Position numbers and translations under genes: made by a program. Of a stretch of DNA of 64,000 bases, positions 53,038-61,679 are shown piece after piece. Below the pieces are notes generated by a model. It was given only the letters and a program-made list of their open reading frames with translations. It was not told where the DNA came from and searched no databases. Positions within the stretch are counted from its first letter, which is position 1, and every line of letters begins with the position of its first letter. The stretch lies in the NCBI GenBank assembly GCA_963764505.1, contig CAVXSP010000001.1:1674001-1738000 (forward strand), in the 5' to 3' direction. This DNA comes from CAVXSP01 sp963764505 (GTDB taxonomy: Bacteria; Acidobacteriota; Vicinamibacteria; Vicinamibacterales; SCN-69-37).

Positions 53038-53955
53038 ATGAAGGCGATCGTGGTGACGGACCAGGCTGCGGGAACGGCCGGGATGACGCTGGTGGAGCGG
53101 CCCGAGCCGCAGGCAGCGATAAACGACGTCGTCGTTCAGGTTCATGCGTCGGGCTTCGTCCCGACTGAACTGGCGTGGCCCTCGACCTGGACCGATCGCC
53201 TGGACCGTGACCGGACGCCATCGATCCCCGGGCACGAGCTCGCCGGAGTGGTCACCGCCCTCGGCTATGGCACGAGGGGGCTGTCGGTGGGACAGCGGGT
53301 GTTCGGCCTCACGGACTGGACTCGCGACGGCACCCTGGCGGAGTATGTGGCCGTCGAGGCACGCAACCTCGCGCCGCTGCCGGGCGACGTCGACTTCACG
53401 GTGGGCGCGAGCCTGCCGATCTCGGGTCTGACTGCGTGGCAGGGACTGTTCGAGCACGGCCGCCTTCAGGCGGGGCAGAGCGTCCTCGTGCACGGCGCGG
53501 CCGGCGCTGTCGGGTCGATGGTGACGCAACTCGCACGAGAGGCCGGCGCCTACGTCATCGGCACCGGACGCGCCGCCGACCGTCAGACGGTGCTCGACTT
53601 CGGCGCGCAGGAGTTCGTCGACCTCGAGAACGACGTCCTCGAAGATGTCGGCGAAGTCAATCTCGTGTTCGATGTCATCGGCGGCGACATCGGGAAGCGG
53701 TCCGCAGGCCAGATTCGACCCGGAGGAACACTGGTGTCCATCGTCGGGCCGCCCGAGGCGCGCCCCGCCGACGGCCTGGCGGTCGACTTCGTTGTCGAGT
53801 CGGATCGTGCCCAACTGAGTGAGATCGTCCGGCGGGTGCGTGACGGAAGGCTGCGGACGAACATCGGCAACGTCTCGACCCTCGACGATGCCGTCGCCGC
53901 CTTCAACCCGACCAAGCGGATCAAGGGCAAGACGATCATCCGCGTTCGTCCGTGA
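53038..53955 (+). CDS. Zinc-independent quinone-oxidoreductase-like (MDR) NADPH oxidoreductase
   Basis: ATG 53038 behind GGGGAGGCGG gives 305 residues. The medium-chain dehydrogenase fold is shown by 'IPGHELAGVVTALGYGTRGLSVGQRVFGL', the nucleotide loop 'VLVHGAAGAVGSMVTQLAREAGAYVIGTGRAADR' and a C-terminal 'TLDDAVAAFNPTKRIKGKTIIRV'. The cysteine ligands of the structural zinc lobe are absent, placing it with quinone-oxidoreductase-type members. The substrate is unknown. Confidence 0.88.
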   Translation: MKAIVVTDQAAGTAGMTLVERPEPQAAINDVVVQVHASGFVPTELAWPSTWTDRLDRDRTPSIPGHELAGVVTALGYGTRGLSVGQRVFGLTDWTRDGTLAEYVAVEARNLAPLPGDVDFTVGASLPISGLTAWQGLFEHGRLQAGQSVLVHGAAGAVGSMVTQLAREAGAYVIGTGRAADRQTVLDFGAQEFVDLENDVLEDVGEVNLVFDVIGGDIGKRSAGQIRPGGTLVSIVGPPEARPADGLAVDFVVESDRAQLSEIVRRVRDGRLRTNIGNVSTLDDAVAAFNPTKRIKGKTIIRVRP

Positions 53956-54498
53956 GGACTCGAGGAGGGCGAGCGGTTCTGCCCTCCTCGCCCCGGCGGA
54001 CGACGAGCGCTCGAATGCGCGACAGGTCGCCACCGAGCGCGCACGGCGAAGAGCTACCGGCGGCGAGGCTGGCCCCCGCCTTGATCCGGTCGTGCCGCTG
54101 CCCCAGAATACTTGTGGTGCGCGTCCGGTTTGCCCTCGTTGTCGCCCTGGTCGTCCTCGCTCTCGCCGCGTTCCGCCCGGCGAATCGCGCGCCGGTCGAC
54201 GCACATCGCCAGTCCAGTTCGTGTGGGCAGCTCGCAGGGCGCCCTGCGCCGCCACCGGCAGTGTCGGCAGTCGCCGGCGCCGCGGTGGCCGGCACGACCA
54301 ACGCTCAGACGCTTGCCACCAGCGATCGGCTCTGCGATCTCTCCGCTTTCCGGAGTATGGGCGCCTCCGAAGACGGAACACGCCCGACGTCCTCGGATCC
54401 CGTCGTCCAGCGCAACTTCCCTCTCCTGATCTGATTCGGCCGTCGGCAGCGCCGTTGTCTGTCGTGGTGTGTCTATCGCATCAGCAGGGGAGGGGTCC
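53956..54498. other. Sparse region with one doubtful small ORF
   Basis: These 543 bases hold no recognised gene. On the plus strand a frame from GTG 54117 to 54434 encodes about 105 residues, beginning with a signal-peptide-like stretch ('RFALVVALVVLALAAFRPAN') and then low-complexity sequence. No ribosome-binding site or homology is evident. The last bases contain AGGGGAGGGG, the ribosome-binding site of the SecDF gene. Confidence 0.4.
54117..54434 (+). CDS. Possible small exported protein
   Basis: About 105 residues from GTG 54117, with one N-terminal hydrophobic segment and an Ala/Pro/Thr-rich remainder ('GRPAPPPAVSAVAGAAVAGTTNAQT'). I do not recognise it. Codon third positions are less G/C-biased than in neighbours, so it may be non-coding. 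Confidence 0.25.
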   Translation: MRVRFALVVALVVLALAAFRPANRAPVDAHRQSSSCGQLAGRPAPPPAVSAVAGAAVAGTTNAQTLATSDRLCDLSAFRSMGASEDGTRPTSSDPVVQRNFPLLI

Positions 54499-56808
54499 AT
54501 GAATCGTCGTGCACGCTGGAAGCTCGCCATTGTCGTTGCCGTCGTCGTTGTCATCTCCGCGATCGGGTGGCTGCCGCCGCTCGCGCGGCGCCTCGGCCTG
54601 CCGGGTCCCACCGTCTTCACGCAGAATCGTCTATTGCTCGGGCTGGATCTGAGGGGCGGCGTCCAGTTCGCCCTCAAGGTCAACGCCGACGAGGTACTCG
54701 GGACCGGTCCGACCGTCACACGCGATGAGATCGTGGCCCAAGCGAAGGACGCCATCGACCGGCGGATCAACGCACTCGGCGTCACCGAGCCCGTGATCGT
54801 CGTGCAGGGCAGCCAGCGCGACGAGATTCTCGTTCAACTCCCCGGCTACACGGACGTCGATCGCGCCCGCGCGATCCTGGGTGCCACGGGCAGGCTGGAG
54901 TGGCGCGTGGTCGAGGCCGGGCCGGCGGTCTCGCCGGAGGCTCTCGTCACACGCGGCACGCCGACCACCGATGCCGAGGTCGTGGCCGCTTCCGCGCCGA
55001 TCGGGCCGGCCGATCGCCAAGTCGGTCAGTACTACCTGCTGAAGAAGTCCGCGGCGGTCACAGGTCGCGACATTCGCCACGCTTTCACGACCCACGATGA
55101 GCTCGGCCGGCCAGCGGTCGGCTTCTCGCTCACCTCAGACGGTGGGCGTCGATTCGCCGATCTGACGTCTGCCAACGTCGGCCGGCAGCTCGCCATCGTC
55201 CTCGACGATCGAGTGCAGTCCGCGCCTTTCATCGACAGCGCGATCACGGCCGGCCAGGGCATCATCCGAGGCGGCTTCTCGAACCCGGAGGCGGTGAACC
55301 TTGCGCTCCTGCTGCGCTCCGGCGCGCTGCCCGTGTCGCTGACGTTTCTCGACGGTAGTTATGTCGGACCGACGCTCGGGGCCCGGGCAGTCGCCGCGGG
55401 TCTCCTCGCCTCGGCCGCGGGACTCGCGCTCGTCGCCGGGTTCATGCTCGTCTACTACCGCCGCGCGGGACTCAACGCCGTGATCTCGATCGTCGCGAAC
55501 GTGGCAATCCTGCTTGGCCTCATGGCGGCGCTCGATGCGGCGATCACCCTGCCGGGCATCGCCGGCCTCATCCTGACGGTCGGGATCGGCGTCGACTCCA
55601 ACGTGCTGATCTTCGAGCGGATCAAGGATGAGCTGCGTGCCGGCAAATCGCTCCGTCGAGCCGTCGCTGCCGGATTCGATCGCGTCTTGCTGACGATCGT
55701 CGATACGCACGTCGCGACGCTCGTCGCCGCCGCGTTCCTCTTTCAGTTCGGCAGTGGTGCCATCCGCGGGTTTGCGACCATGCTCAGCCTCGGCCTCCTG
55801 GCGAATCTCTTCACCGCAATTGTGCTCTCGCGCACGGTGTTCGAGTGGACGCTCTCGCGCGGCCACCGCGTGACATTTGGCTCGGCACGTCGGACCCGTC
55901 CCATCGTGCGGCGCCAGATTCCCGTCATGGCCCACCGGTTCTCGGTCCTCTCGATCGCCGGTCTCCTCGTCGCGGCGGGGTTGACGCTGACGATCACCCG
56001 AGGTGTACGGCTCGGGCTCGACTTCACGGGCGGCACCGCGGTCGTCACCGAGTTCGACGAGCCCGTGCGCGAAGAAGCCGTGCGCAGCGTGATCCCTGGC
56101 GAGGCAATCGTTCAACGCTACGGGCCGGCCTCGGACCACGCGATGCAGATTCGTCTGCCGCGATCGTCTGGCGCGACTGGCGAGGGCGACGATCGGGCCG
56201 GCGTCCGCGTCATCGAGGCGGCGCTAGACACCTCAGGACTACCCGCGTCGAGGACAATTGGCAGCACGACGATCGGCCCGGCCGCCGGGGAGGAATTGCA
56301 GCGGAAGGGCGCCTACGCGATGGCTGGAGCGCTCGCCGGCATCACCGCGTACCTGGCAGTGCGCTTCCGTCCCAGTTTCGGCGCTGGGGCGGCGATCGCC
56401 GTGGCGCACGATCTGATCGTCACGGTCGCCCTGCTCGGTCTCTGCGGCTACGATCTGGACCTCAACGTGGTCGCGGCACTGCTCACGGTGGCAGGCTATT
56501 CGGTCAACGACACCATCGTGCTCTTCGACCGTGTGCGCGAGCGGCTGCGGACAAGTGGGGGCCTCGCGTTCGACACGGCCGTCAATGCCTCCACGGGGGA
56601 CATGCTTGGGCGCACGCTCATCACGTCCGGTACCACGTTCGTCGCCGTACTGGCGCTCTACCTGCTCGGCGGCGCCGTCCTGCACGGCTTCGCCTTCACG
56701 ATGCTCGTCGGCATCATTGTAGGCACGTATTCGAGCGTCTTCGTGGCCGCGCCCGTGGCGGCCGTCGTCGGACGCCGTTCGAGCGACGCCCGGCGGCCGG
56801 CACGATGA
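54499..56808 (+). CDS. secDF: Fused SecD-SecF protein-export membrane protein
   Basis: ATG 54499 gives 769 residues. The SecD half has the first transmembrane helix, 'LLLGLDLRGGVQFALKV' (D-L-R-G-G motif), the P1 periplasmic domain and 'TVGIGVDSNVLIFERIKDELRAGKS'. The SecF half starts near residue 490 with 'GVRLGLDFTGGTAVVTEFD' and contains 'AGYSVNDTIVLFDRVRERLRT'. It uses proton flow to help Sec-exported proteins leave the translocon. Separate secD and secF with yajC are more usual in this phylum; none of those lies nearby, so this may be an additional copy. Confidence 0.93.
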   Translation: MNRRARWKLAIVVAVVVVISAIGWLPPLARRLGLPGPTVFTQNRLLLGLDLRGGVQFALKVNADEVLGTGPTVTRDEIVAQAKDAIDRRINALGVTEPVIVVQGSQRDEILVQLPGYTDVDRARAILGATGRLEWRVVEAGPAVSPEALVTRGTPTTDAEVVAASAPIGPADRQVGQYYLLKKSAAVTGRDIRHAFTTHDELGRPAVGFSLTSDGGRRFADLTSANVGRQLAIVLDDRVQSAPFIDSAITAGQGIIRGGFSNPEAVNLALLLRSGALPVSLTFLDGSYVGPTLGARAVAAGLLASAAGLALVAGFMLVYYRRAGLNAVISIVANVAILLGLMAALDAAITLPGIAGLILTVGIGVDSNVLIFERIKDELRAGKSLRRAVAAGFDRVLLTIVDTHVATLVAAAFLFQFGSGAIRGFATMLSLGLLANLFTAIVLSRTVFEWTLSRGHRVTFGSARRTRPIVRRQIPVMAHRFSVLSIAGLLVAAGLTLTITRGVRLGLDFTGGTAVVTEFDEPVREEAVRSVIPGEAIVQRYGPASDHAMQIRLPRSSGATGEGDDRAGVRVIEAALDTSGLPASRTIGSTTIGPAAGEELQRKGAYAMAGALAGITAYLAVRFRPSFGAGAAIAVAHDLIVTVALLGLCGYDLDLNVVAALLTVAGYSVNDTIVLFDRVRERLRTSGGLAFDTAVNASTGDMLGRTLITSGTTFVAVLALYLLGGAVLHGFAFTMLVGIIVGTYSSVFVAAPVAAVVGRRSSDARRPAR

Positions 56809-56832
56809 CGAGCGCGCGAAGAGCATCGGCCC

Positions 56833-56946
56833 GCGCGGCTCTCGACGCATGCCCTCGATGATGAGCGGCTGGTAGCCGACACGTCGGCGGCGCGCCTCCC
56901 TGCGGAACGACTCGAGCACGCCCGGATCGACACGAATGGCGATCAA
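56833..56946 (-). pseudogene. Possible BrnA/CopG-type antitoxin remnant
   Basis: About 38 codons on the minus strand, between the convergent SecDF and molybdenum hydroxylase genes, read 'IAIRVDPGVLESFRREARRRRVGYQPLIIEG'. This resembles the ribbon-helix-helix end of BrnA-type antitoxins (I-R-L-D-P-x-x-L-x-x-F ... G-Y-Q-x-L-I). There is no good start (TTG only), the frame runs on into antisense of secF, and no toxin gene is visible. Low confidence. Confidence 0.3.
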
Positions 56947-56976
56947 CGCCTGAGAGGCGGCTGGTCTCCGCGAGGA

Positions 56977-59304
56977 TCACACCCCGGCTGCGTGGAGCGC
57001 GGCCAGGACGCGCCCGGCCCGGAACGGCACCCGCCGCAGCCGAACGCCCGTGGCGTCGAAGATGGCGTTGGCGACGGCCGCCATGAGGGGCTTGCAGATG
57101 GTCTCGCCCGCGCCGTATGGCGGCAGATCCGGGCGATTCGGGTTGGGATCGCCGTTGACGAGCACGACGTCGATGCGCTCCGGTGCGTCGGCGTGGGTCA
57201 ACGTCGGCGACGTGGCCCAGTCCACGCTCGTCATCTTCTCCCCGTCGAAGCTCGCCTCCTCGTAGAGCGCGCGGCTCAGCGAGTGCAGCATGCCGCATTC
57301 GGCCGTCGCGCGGACGCCGCTCGGATTGACGACCAGGCCGCAGTCGTACGCGCACACCAGCCGCTTCGCCCAGACACGGCCGGTGCGCCGGTTCACTTCG
57401 ACCTCGGCGATCTCGGCCGCGACAGTCTGACCGCGGAACGCGTACGCGACACCGCGACCGGTCAGGATCTCGCCCGTGGCCACCGGCTTCGGCGACACGC
57501 GGGCATCCCACCCGTACGCCTCGGCCACGGCCCGAAGCGCGGCAATCGATCGCGCCCGCCTGAATCCGCCGTCGTCCTCGGTGCTCGCCGTGAGGAGCTT
57601 CATCCGGAACGCCACGGGATCGACGCCCGCCGCGGCCGCCAGTTCGTCGATGAACGACTCCGACGCGAAGGTGACCTGCGGGCCGTTCGGGTCTCGGAGG
57701 TTCCCGGTCCGCACGGGCGTCTCCCACACGAGCGGCAGGCCGACCACATGGGTGGCCGTCCGGCGGTTGGGAATGACGTACATGTCCGACGGCGTCGAGG
57801 CGCCGCCGCGGTTGGGCATCGCCTTCCGCCGTCCCGTGAGTTGCGCAATGAGCACGGTGTCGTGCTCGTTGTAGCCGAGGTGATTGTGGTCGGCCGCTCG
57901 GGCCTCGAAGTCGTGGGCGACGACGTTGCCCTGGGCGTCGAGACCGCCGCGCATCGTGACGAGATACGCGGGCCCCTTCGTGTCCCAGGCGGTTTCCTCG
58001 TCCCGCATCCACTGCAGCCGTACGGGGCGGCCGATCTCCTTCGCCAGGAATGCCGCTTCGAATCCGGCATCGTCGGCGGCCGTGCGCCCGTAGGCCTGCG
58101 ATCCATCCATCCAGATGACGCGAACACGATCGCGAGGCATCTGGAGGAATTCCGCCACGCCGTCGCGCAGTCCGTACGACTTCATGTCGTTCGAGTAGAT
58201 CGTCATCTGGCCGTCCGACGGATCGGCCGTGGCGTGCGCGGGCCCGAGCGACGTGTGCCCCTGGAAGGGCACTTGGTACTCCGCTTCGACCACTTTCGCC
58301 GCGGCCTGCAGCGCCGCGTCCGGCGTGCCTGTCACCGCCGGCCGCGAGCTGACCGTTGCCGTCGCGCCGCGCATGTAGTCGAACAGCTTCTCGGAGGCCG
58401 GGAACGGCGCCGTGGCGGGCCGCTGCCATTCGGCTGTGAGCTGCCGGGCGGCCCGGATGGCCTGCTCTTCGCGTTCGCACACGACGGCCAGGTAGTTGCC
58501 GCTCCGTACGACCCGGACGAAGCCGGGCAGGTCGCGCACCGAGGACTCGTCCACGCTGGTGAGCGTGGCGCCCGCGAATGGCGGTTTCACGTTGCGCGCG
58601 TGCACCATGCCGGGCAGCTTCACGTCGACGGCCCACTGGAGCGATCCGTCGACTTTCGGCGGGATGTCGTAGCGCGGCAGCGGCTGCCCGGTCAGCTCGA
58701 GCTCCTGGACCGTCTTGATGGGCGCGCGGCCGGCGGTGGCGCCGACGTCGTTCCCGGTCAGCGTGACGTTGAACCGGTGGCCGCTGAGCAGCTGTCCGTA
58801 GGTCACCTGCCGCGTGGGTTCGGCGGTCACCGAGACGACGCCCTTCCGGACGGTGAGCGCGGAGACCGACGCCCCGAAATGGGCGGCGGCCAGCTCCAGC
58901 AGCACGCGCCGGGCTTCGGCGGCGACGCGGCGCATCGGCTCGCCGTCTCTCTCGAGCGCGTCCGATCCGCCCGAGCCCCCCTGATCGACCGTGGTGTCGG
59001 TCCGGCCCATCACGCAGGTCGTCCGGTCGTACGCCATGTCGAGCTCGTCCGACATGATTTGCCGGAACGCCGTGCCCGTGCCCTGTCCCAGATCGGTCTT
59101 GCCGACGTGGTAGGTCGCGGTGTTGTCATCGCGGATGACGATCCAGGCGTCGAGTTGGTGGAAGTCCGGGTCGGGATAGGGGCCCGTGGCGGGTGGCGTC
59201 TGCGACGCGTGCAGCGGCGCCGCGGCGGCCGCCGCGCCAATACCCACGACGAGGAAGCCGGAGGTCCTGAGGAAATCGCGCCGCGACGGGTGGTCGATCG
59301 TCAT
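56977..59304 (-). CDS. Molybdopterin-binding large subunit of molybdenum hydroxylase, operon 2
   Basis: ATG 59304 gives 775 residues. The twin-arginine leader S-R-R-D-F-L-R predicts Tat export. Conserved blocks are 'GKTDLGQGTGTAFRQIMSDELDM', 'DQGGSGGSDALERDGEP', 'PGMVHARNVKPP', 'YQVPFQGHTSLGPA' and the catalytic Glu in 'PYGAGETIC'. It is the paralogue of the subunit at 38038, but sequence around the substrate side differs widely, so a different substrate is likely. Its start overlaps the stop of the 2Fe-2S subunit (ATGA). Confidence 0.9.
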   Translation of the reverse strand: MTIDHPSRRDFLRTSGFLVVGIGAAAAAAPLHASQTPPATGPYPDPDFHQLDAWIVIRDDNTATYHVGKTDLGQGTGTAFRQIMSDELDMAYDRTTCVMGRTDTTVDQGGSGGSDALERDGEPMRRVAAEARRVLLELAAAHFGASVSALTVRKGVVSVTAEPTRQVTYGQLLSGHRFNVTLTGNDVGATAGRAPIKTVQELELTGQPLPRYDIPPKVDGSLQWAVDVKLPGMVHARNVKPPFAGATLTSVDESSVRDLPGFVRVVRSGNYLAVVCEREEQAIRAARQLTAEWQRPATAPFPASEKLFDYMRGATATVSSRPAVTGTPDAALQAAAKVVEAEYQVPFQGHTSLGPAHATADPSDGQMTIYSNDMKSYGLRDGVAEFLQMPRDRVRVIWMDGSQAYGRTAADDAGFEAAFLAKEIGRPVRLQWMRDEETAWDTKGPAYLVTMRGGLDAQGNVVAHDFEARAADHNHLGYNEHDTVLIAQLTGRRKAMPNRGGASTPSDMYVIPNRRTATHVVGLPLVWETPVRTGNLRDPNGPQVTFASESFIDELAAAAGVDPVAFRMKLLTASTEDDGGFRRARSIAALRAVAEAYGWDARVSPKPVATGEILTGRGVAYAFRGQTVAAEIAEVEVNRRTGRVWAKRLVCAYDCGLVVNPSGVRATAECGMLHSLSRALYEEASFDGEKMTSVDWATSPTLTHADAPERIDVVLVNGDPNPNRPDLPPYGAGETICKPLMAAVANAIFDATGVRLRRVPFRAGRVLAALHAAGV

Positions 59305-59801
59305 GCCACCACCTCGTTTTCGGGCGTCGCGCTTCCGACGGAGATGAGCCGCGCCGCGCGCTTCACGGCGGCCTGGACGCGGTAGTAGGTCATGCACCGG
59401 CACAGAGCGCCGGCCATGCCTTGGCGGATCTCGGCGTCGGTTGGCGACGGGTTCCGCGTGAGCAGGGCCTTCGCGGTCAGGATCTGGCCGTTCTGGCAGT
59501 AACCGCATTGCGGCACCTGCTCGTCGATCCAGGCTTGCTGCACGGGATCGAGCTGCCCTCGGCTCGACAGGCCTTCGAGCGTCGTCACGGCCTTGTCCGC
59601 GACGCTCGAGACCGGCGCGAGGCACGATCGGACGGCCGCGCCATCGAGGAGGACGGTGCAGGCGCCGCACTGGCCGAGACCGCAGCCGAACCTCGGTCCG
59701 CGCAGATCGAGATCGTTGCGCAGGACGTACAGCAGCGGGGTCGCCGGATCGACGTCGACACTGTGCGTCTGTCCGTTCACGTTGAGTCTGATGATTGCCA
59801 T
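59301..59801 (-). CDS. (2Fe-2S) subunit of molybdenum hydroxylase, operon 2
   Basis: ATG 59801, preceded by AAGAGGAC, gives 166 residues. Both cluster motifs are intact: 'FGCGLGQCGACTV' with a following Cys, then 'PQCGYCQNGQIL' and 'LCRCMTYYRV'. No signal peptide of its own; it would travel with the Tat-tagged large subunit. As in operon 1, no FAD subunit is encoded nearby. It is divergent from the TolB-like gene, whose ATG lies 85 bases away. Confidence 0.92.
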   Translation of the reverse strand: MAIIRLNVNGQTHSVDVDPATPLLYVLRNDLDLRGPRFGCGLGQCGACTVLLDGAAVRSCLAPVSSVADKAVTTLEGLSSRGQLDPVQQAWIDEQVPQCGYCQNGQILTAKALLTRNPSPTDAEIRQGMAGALCRCMTYYRVQAAVKRAARLISVGSATPENEVVA

Positions 59802-59886
59802 GTCCTCTTGCCTGGAGACCCGAGAGCAGAGTGCCAAGCGTGCTGTTCGATGTCAAGGCATGCACGGAAGCTATAAACTCAGCCCG

Positions 59887-61644
59887 ATGGAAGCGTGCAT
59901 CTGCGTCGTCACCCTCCTTGCCCTCTCGCTCTCCCTTCACGCGCAAACGCGCCCGCGCGCGGGGCAATACGGCGTTGCCTATGCGAGCTTCGCGCCGCTC
60001 AATGGTGAGGTCTTCATCGCCGACGCCGACGGCCGCAACGCCAGATGTTCACGTCGAACCGGCATGGATCGGCCGACATCTTCAGGATTCATCCCGACGG
60101 GCAGGCGCTCGAGCAGTTGACCGACGACCCGGCCTTCGATGATCAGGCCGCCCTCGCGCCGGATGGCCGGCAACTGGCCTTCGTCTCCACGCGCACCGGC
60201 CAGGCCGAGATCTGGCTCCTGGACCTCCAGACCAAAGCCCTGAAGAACCTCACCGGTACATCGGGCGGGAGTTTTCGTCCCTCGTGGTCATCAGATGGCG
60301 CGTGGATCGCGTTCTCGTCGGATCGCGGGTCGACACGGCCCGTGCGGCCGGGCTCGTTCGAATCCATTCAGTCCACGGAGATCTATGTCATGCGCGCCGA
60401 CGGGACAGGCGTGCACAAGGTGACGCGCACCGGATCATTCGCGGGGAGTCCGAGCTTCTCGCCGGACGGCAAGCAGCTCGTCTGCTATCAGGCCGATCTG
60501 AAGGCCGTGATCGACATCTCGGATCCGCGCCGGCTCCGTGCGACGACGACGATCCTGCGCGTCGATCTGGGGACCCTTCAGGACAAGATCCTGGCCGACG
60601 GGCCCGGTGAGAAGTGGTCGCCGCGATGGATCCGGTCGGGGCTCGTCGGCTACGCGAGCGGCGGACCTGAAGGCGGGCTCGAGTTCGTCGACGGCACGCC
60701 AGGCGCGCGGGGCACATTCGAGAGCCCGGCCTGGTCACCCGACGGCACGAAAGTGGTGTTCCATCGCGACACGGGCACCGAGTGGCCACCGATGCGCGAG
60801 GAATACAGCCGCGATCCGGCGTTTCGACTCTTCCGCACGGGCATCTTCCCCTCGGTACGCGGCGGACGGGTCGCACCTCGTCACGGGCACCGGCACGCGC
60901 GCGCTTGCGCACAACGGCATCCTCAGCCTCCAGACCGATGGGTCCGGGCGCAAGGTCATCTTCGACGACCCGGACCGGAGTGCCGTCGCCGCCGTGTTCT
61001 CACCCATGGGCGACCGGATTGCCTTCGGCCTTGGAGCCTTCTTTGGCAACGTGCTCGGGCGTCCGGCAACCGTCTCGAACGTGGCGGTGGTGAACGCCGA
61101 CGGCTCGGGGCTGCGATTGCTGACCACGGGCGACGTCAACGACGGGTTCCCCAGTTGGTCCCCGGACGGGAAGCAGATCGTCTTCCGCAGTGCCGGCGCC
61201 ATCGGCAAGGGCCTGCGCATCCTGAACGTTGCCGGTGGAGAGACCCGCGCGCTGACCGACGGCGCCTACGTCGACAACTTCCCCTCCTGGTCACCCGACG
61301 GCAACGCGATTGCCTTCACCCGCAATGTCGAGGGTAACTACGACGTGTTCACCGTCCGGCAGGACGGGAGCGCGCTTCGACGCCTGACGACCAGCCCGGC
61401 CAATGACGCGCACTCGACGTGGTCGCCTGACGGACAGTGGATTGCCTTCGCGAGCGGTCAGGCGGGATTCAAGGACGAGATGCCGCTGCATGCCGTGAAT
61501 CCACAGTCGTATGGCGAGATATGCGTGATGCGTCCTGACGGGTCGGACATCCGGTGCCTCACCGACAATCCCTTCGAAGATGCCACGCCGTCGTGGCTTC
61601 CGTCTCGCGCGTTGGCGGCGTATTCGTCCAGCGCGCGTCGATGA
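59887..61644 (+). pseudogene. Secreted TolB-like (PD40) beta-propeller gene, broken twice
   Basis: ATG 59887 starts a signal peptide ('CVVTLLALSLSLHAQ') and 'VAYASFAPLNGEVFIADADGRNA'. Near 60043 the text jumps frame and, by family pattern, loses about 25 residues, resuming 'FTSNRHGSADIFRIHPDGQALEQLTDDPAFDDQAAL'. It continues through several W-S-P-D-G propeller repeats to 'LFRTGIFPSV'. One extra A at about 60857 shifts frame again, resuming 'AADGSHLVTGTGTRALAHNGIL' through further repeats to the stop at 61644. A complete gene would encode a periplasmic propeller, possibly a carbohydrate- or peptide-interaction protein. Confidence 0.78.
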
Positions 61645-61679
61645 CGTCCGGACAGCAGTTTCCCTGACCCGTCGCGACG

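Noticed and set aside
52129..53955. A 608-residue GNAT-oxidoreductase fusion
   Set aside because: The join is random sequence. The GNAT ending lies in another frame, and the oxidoreductase has its own ATG with a good ribosome-binding site at 53038.
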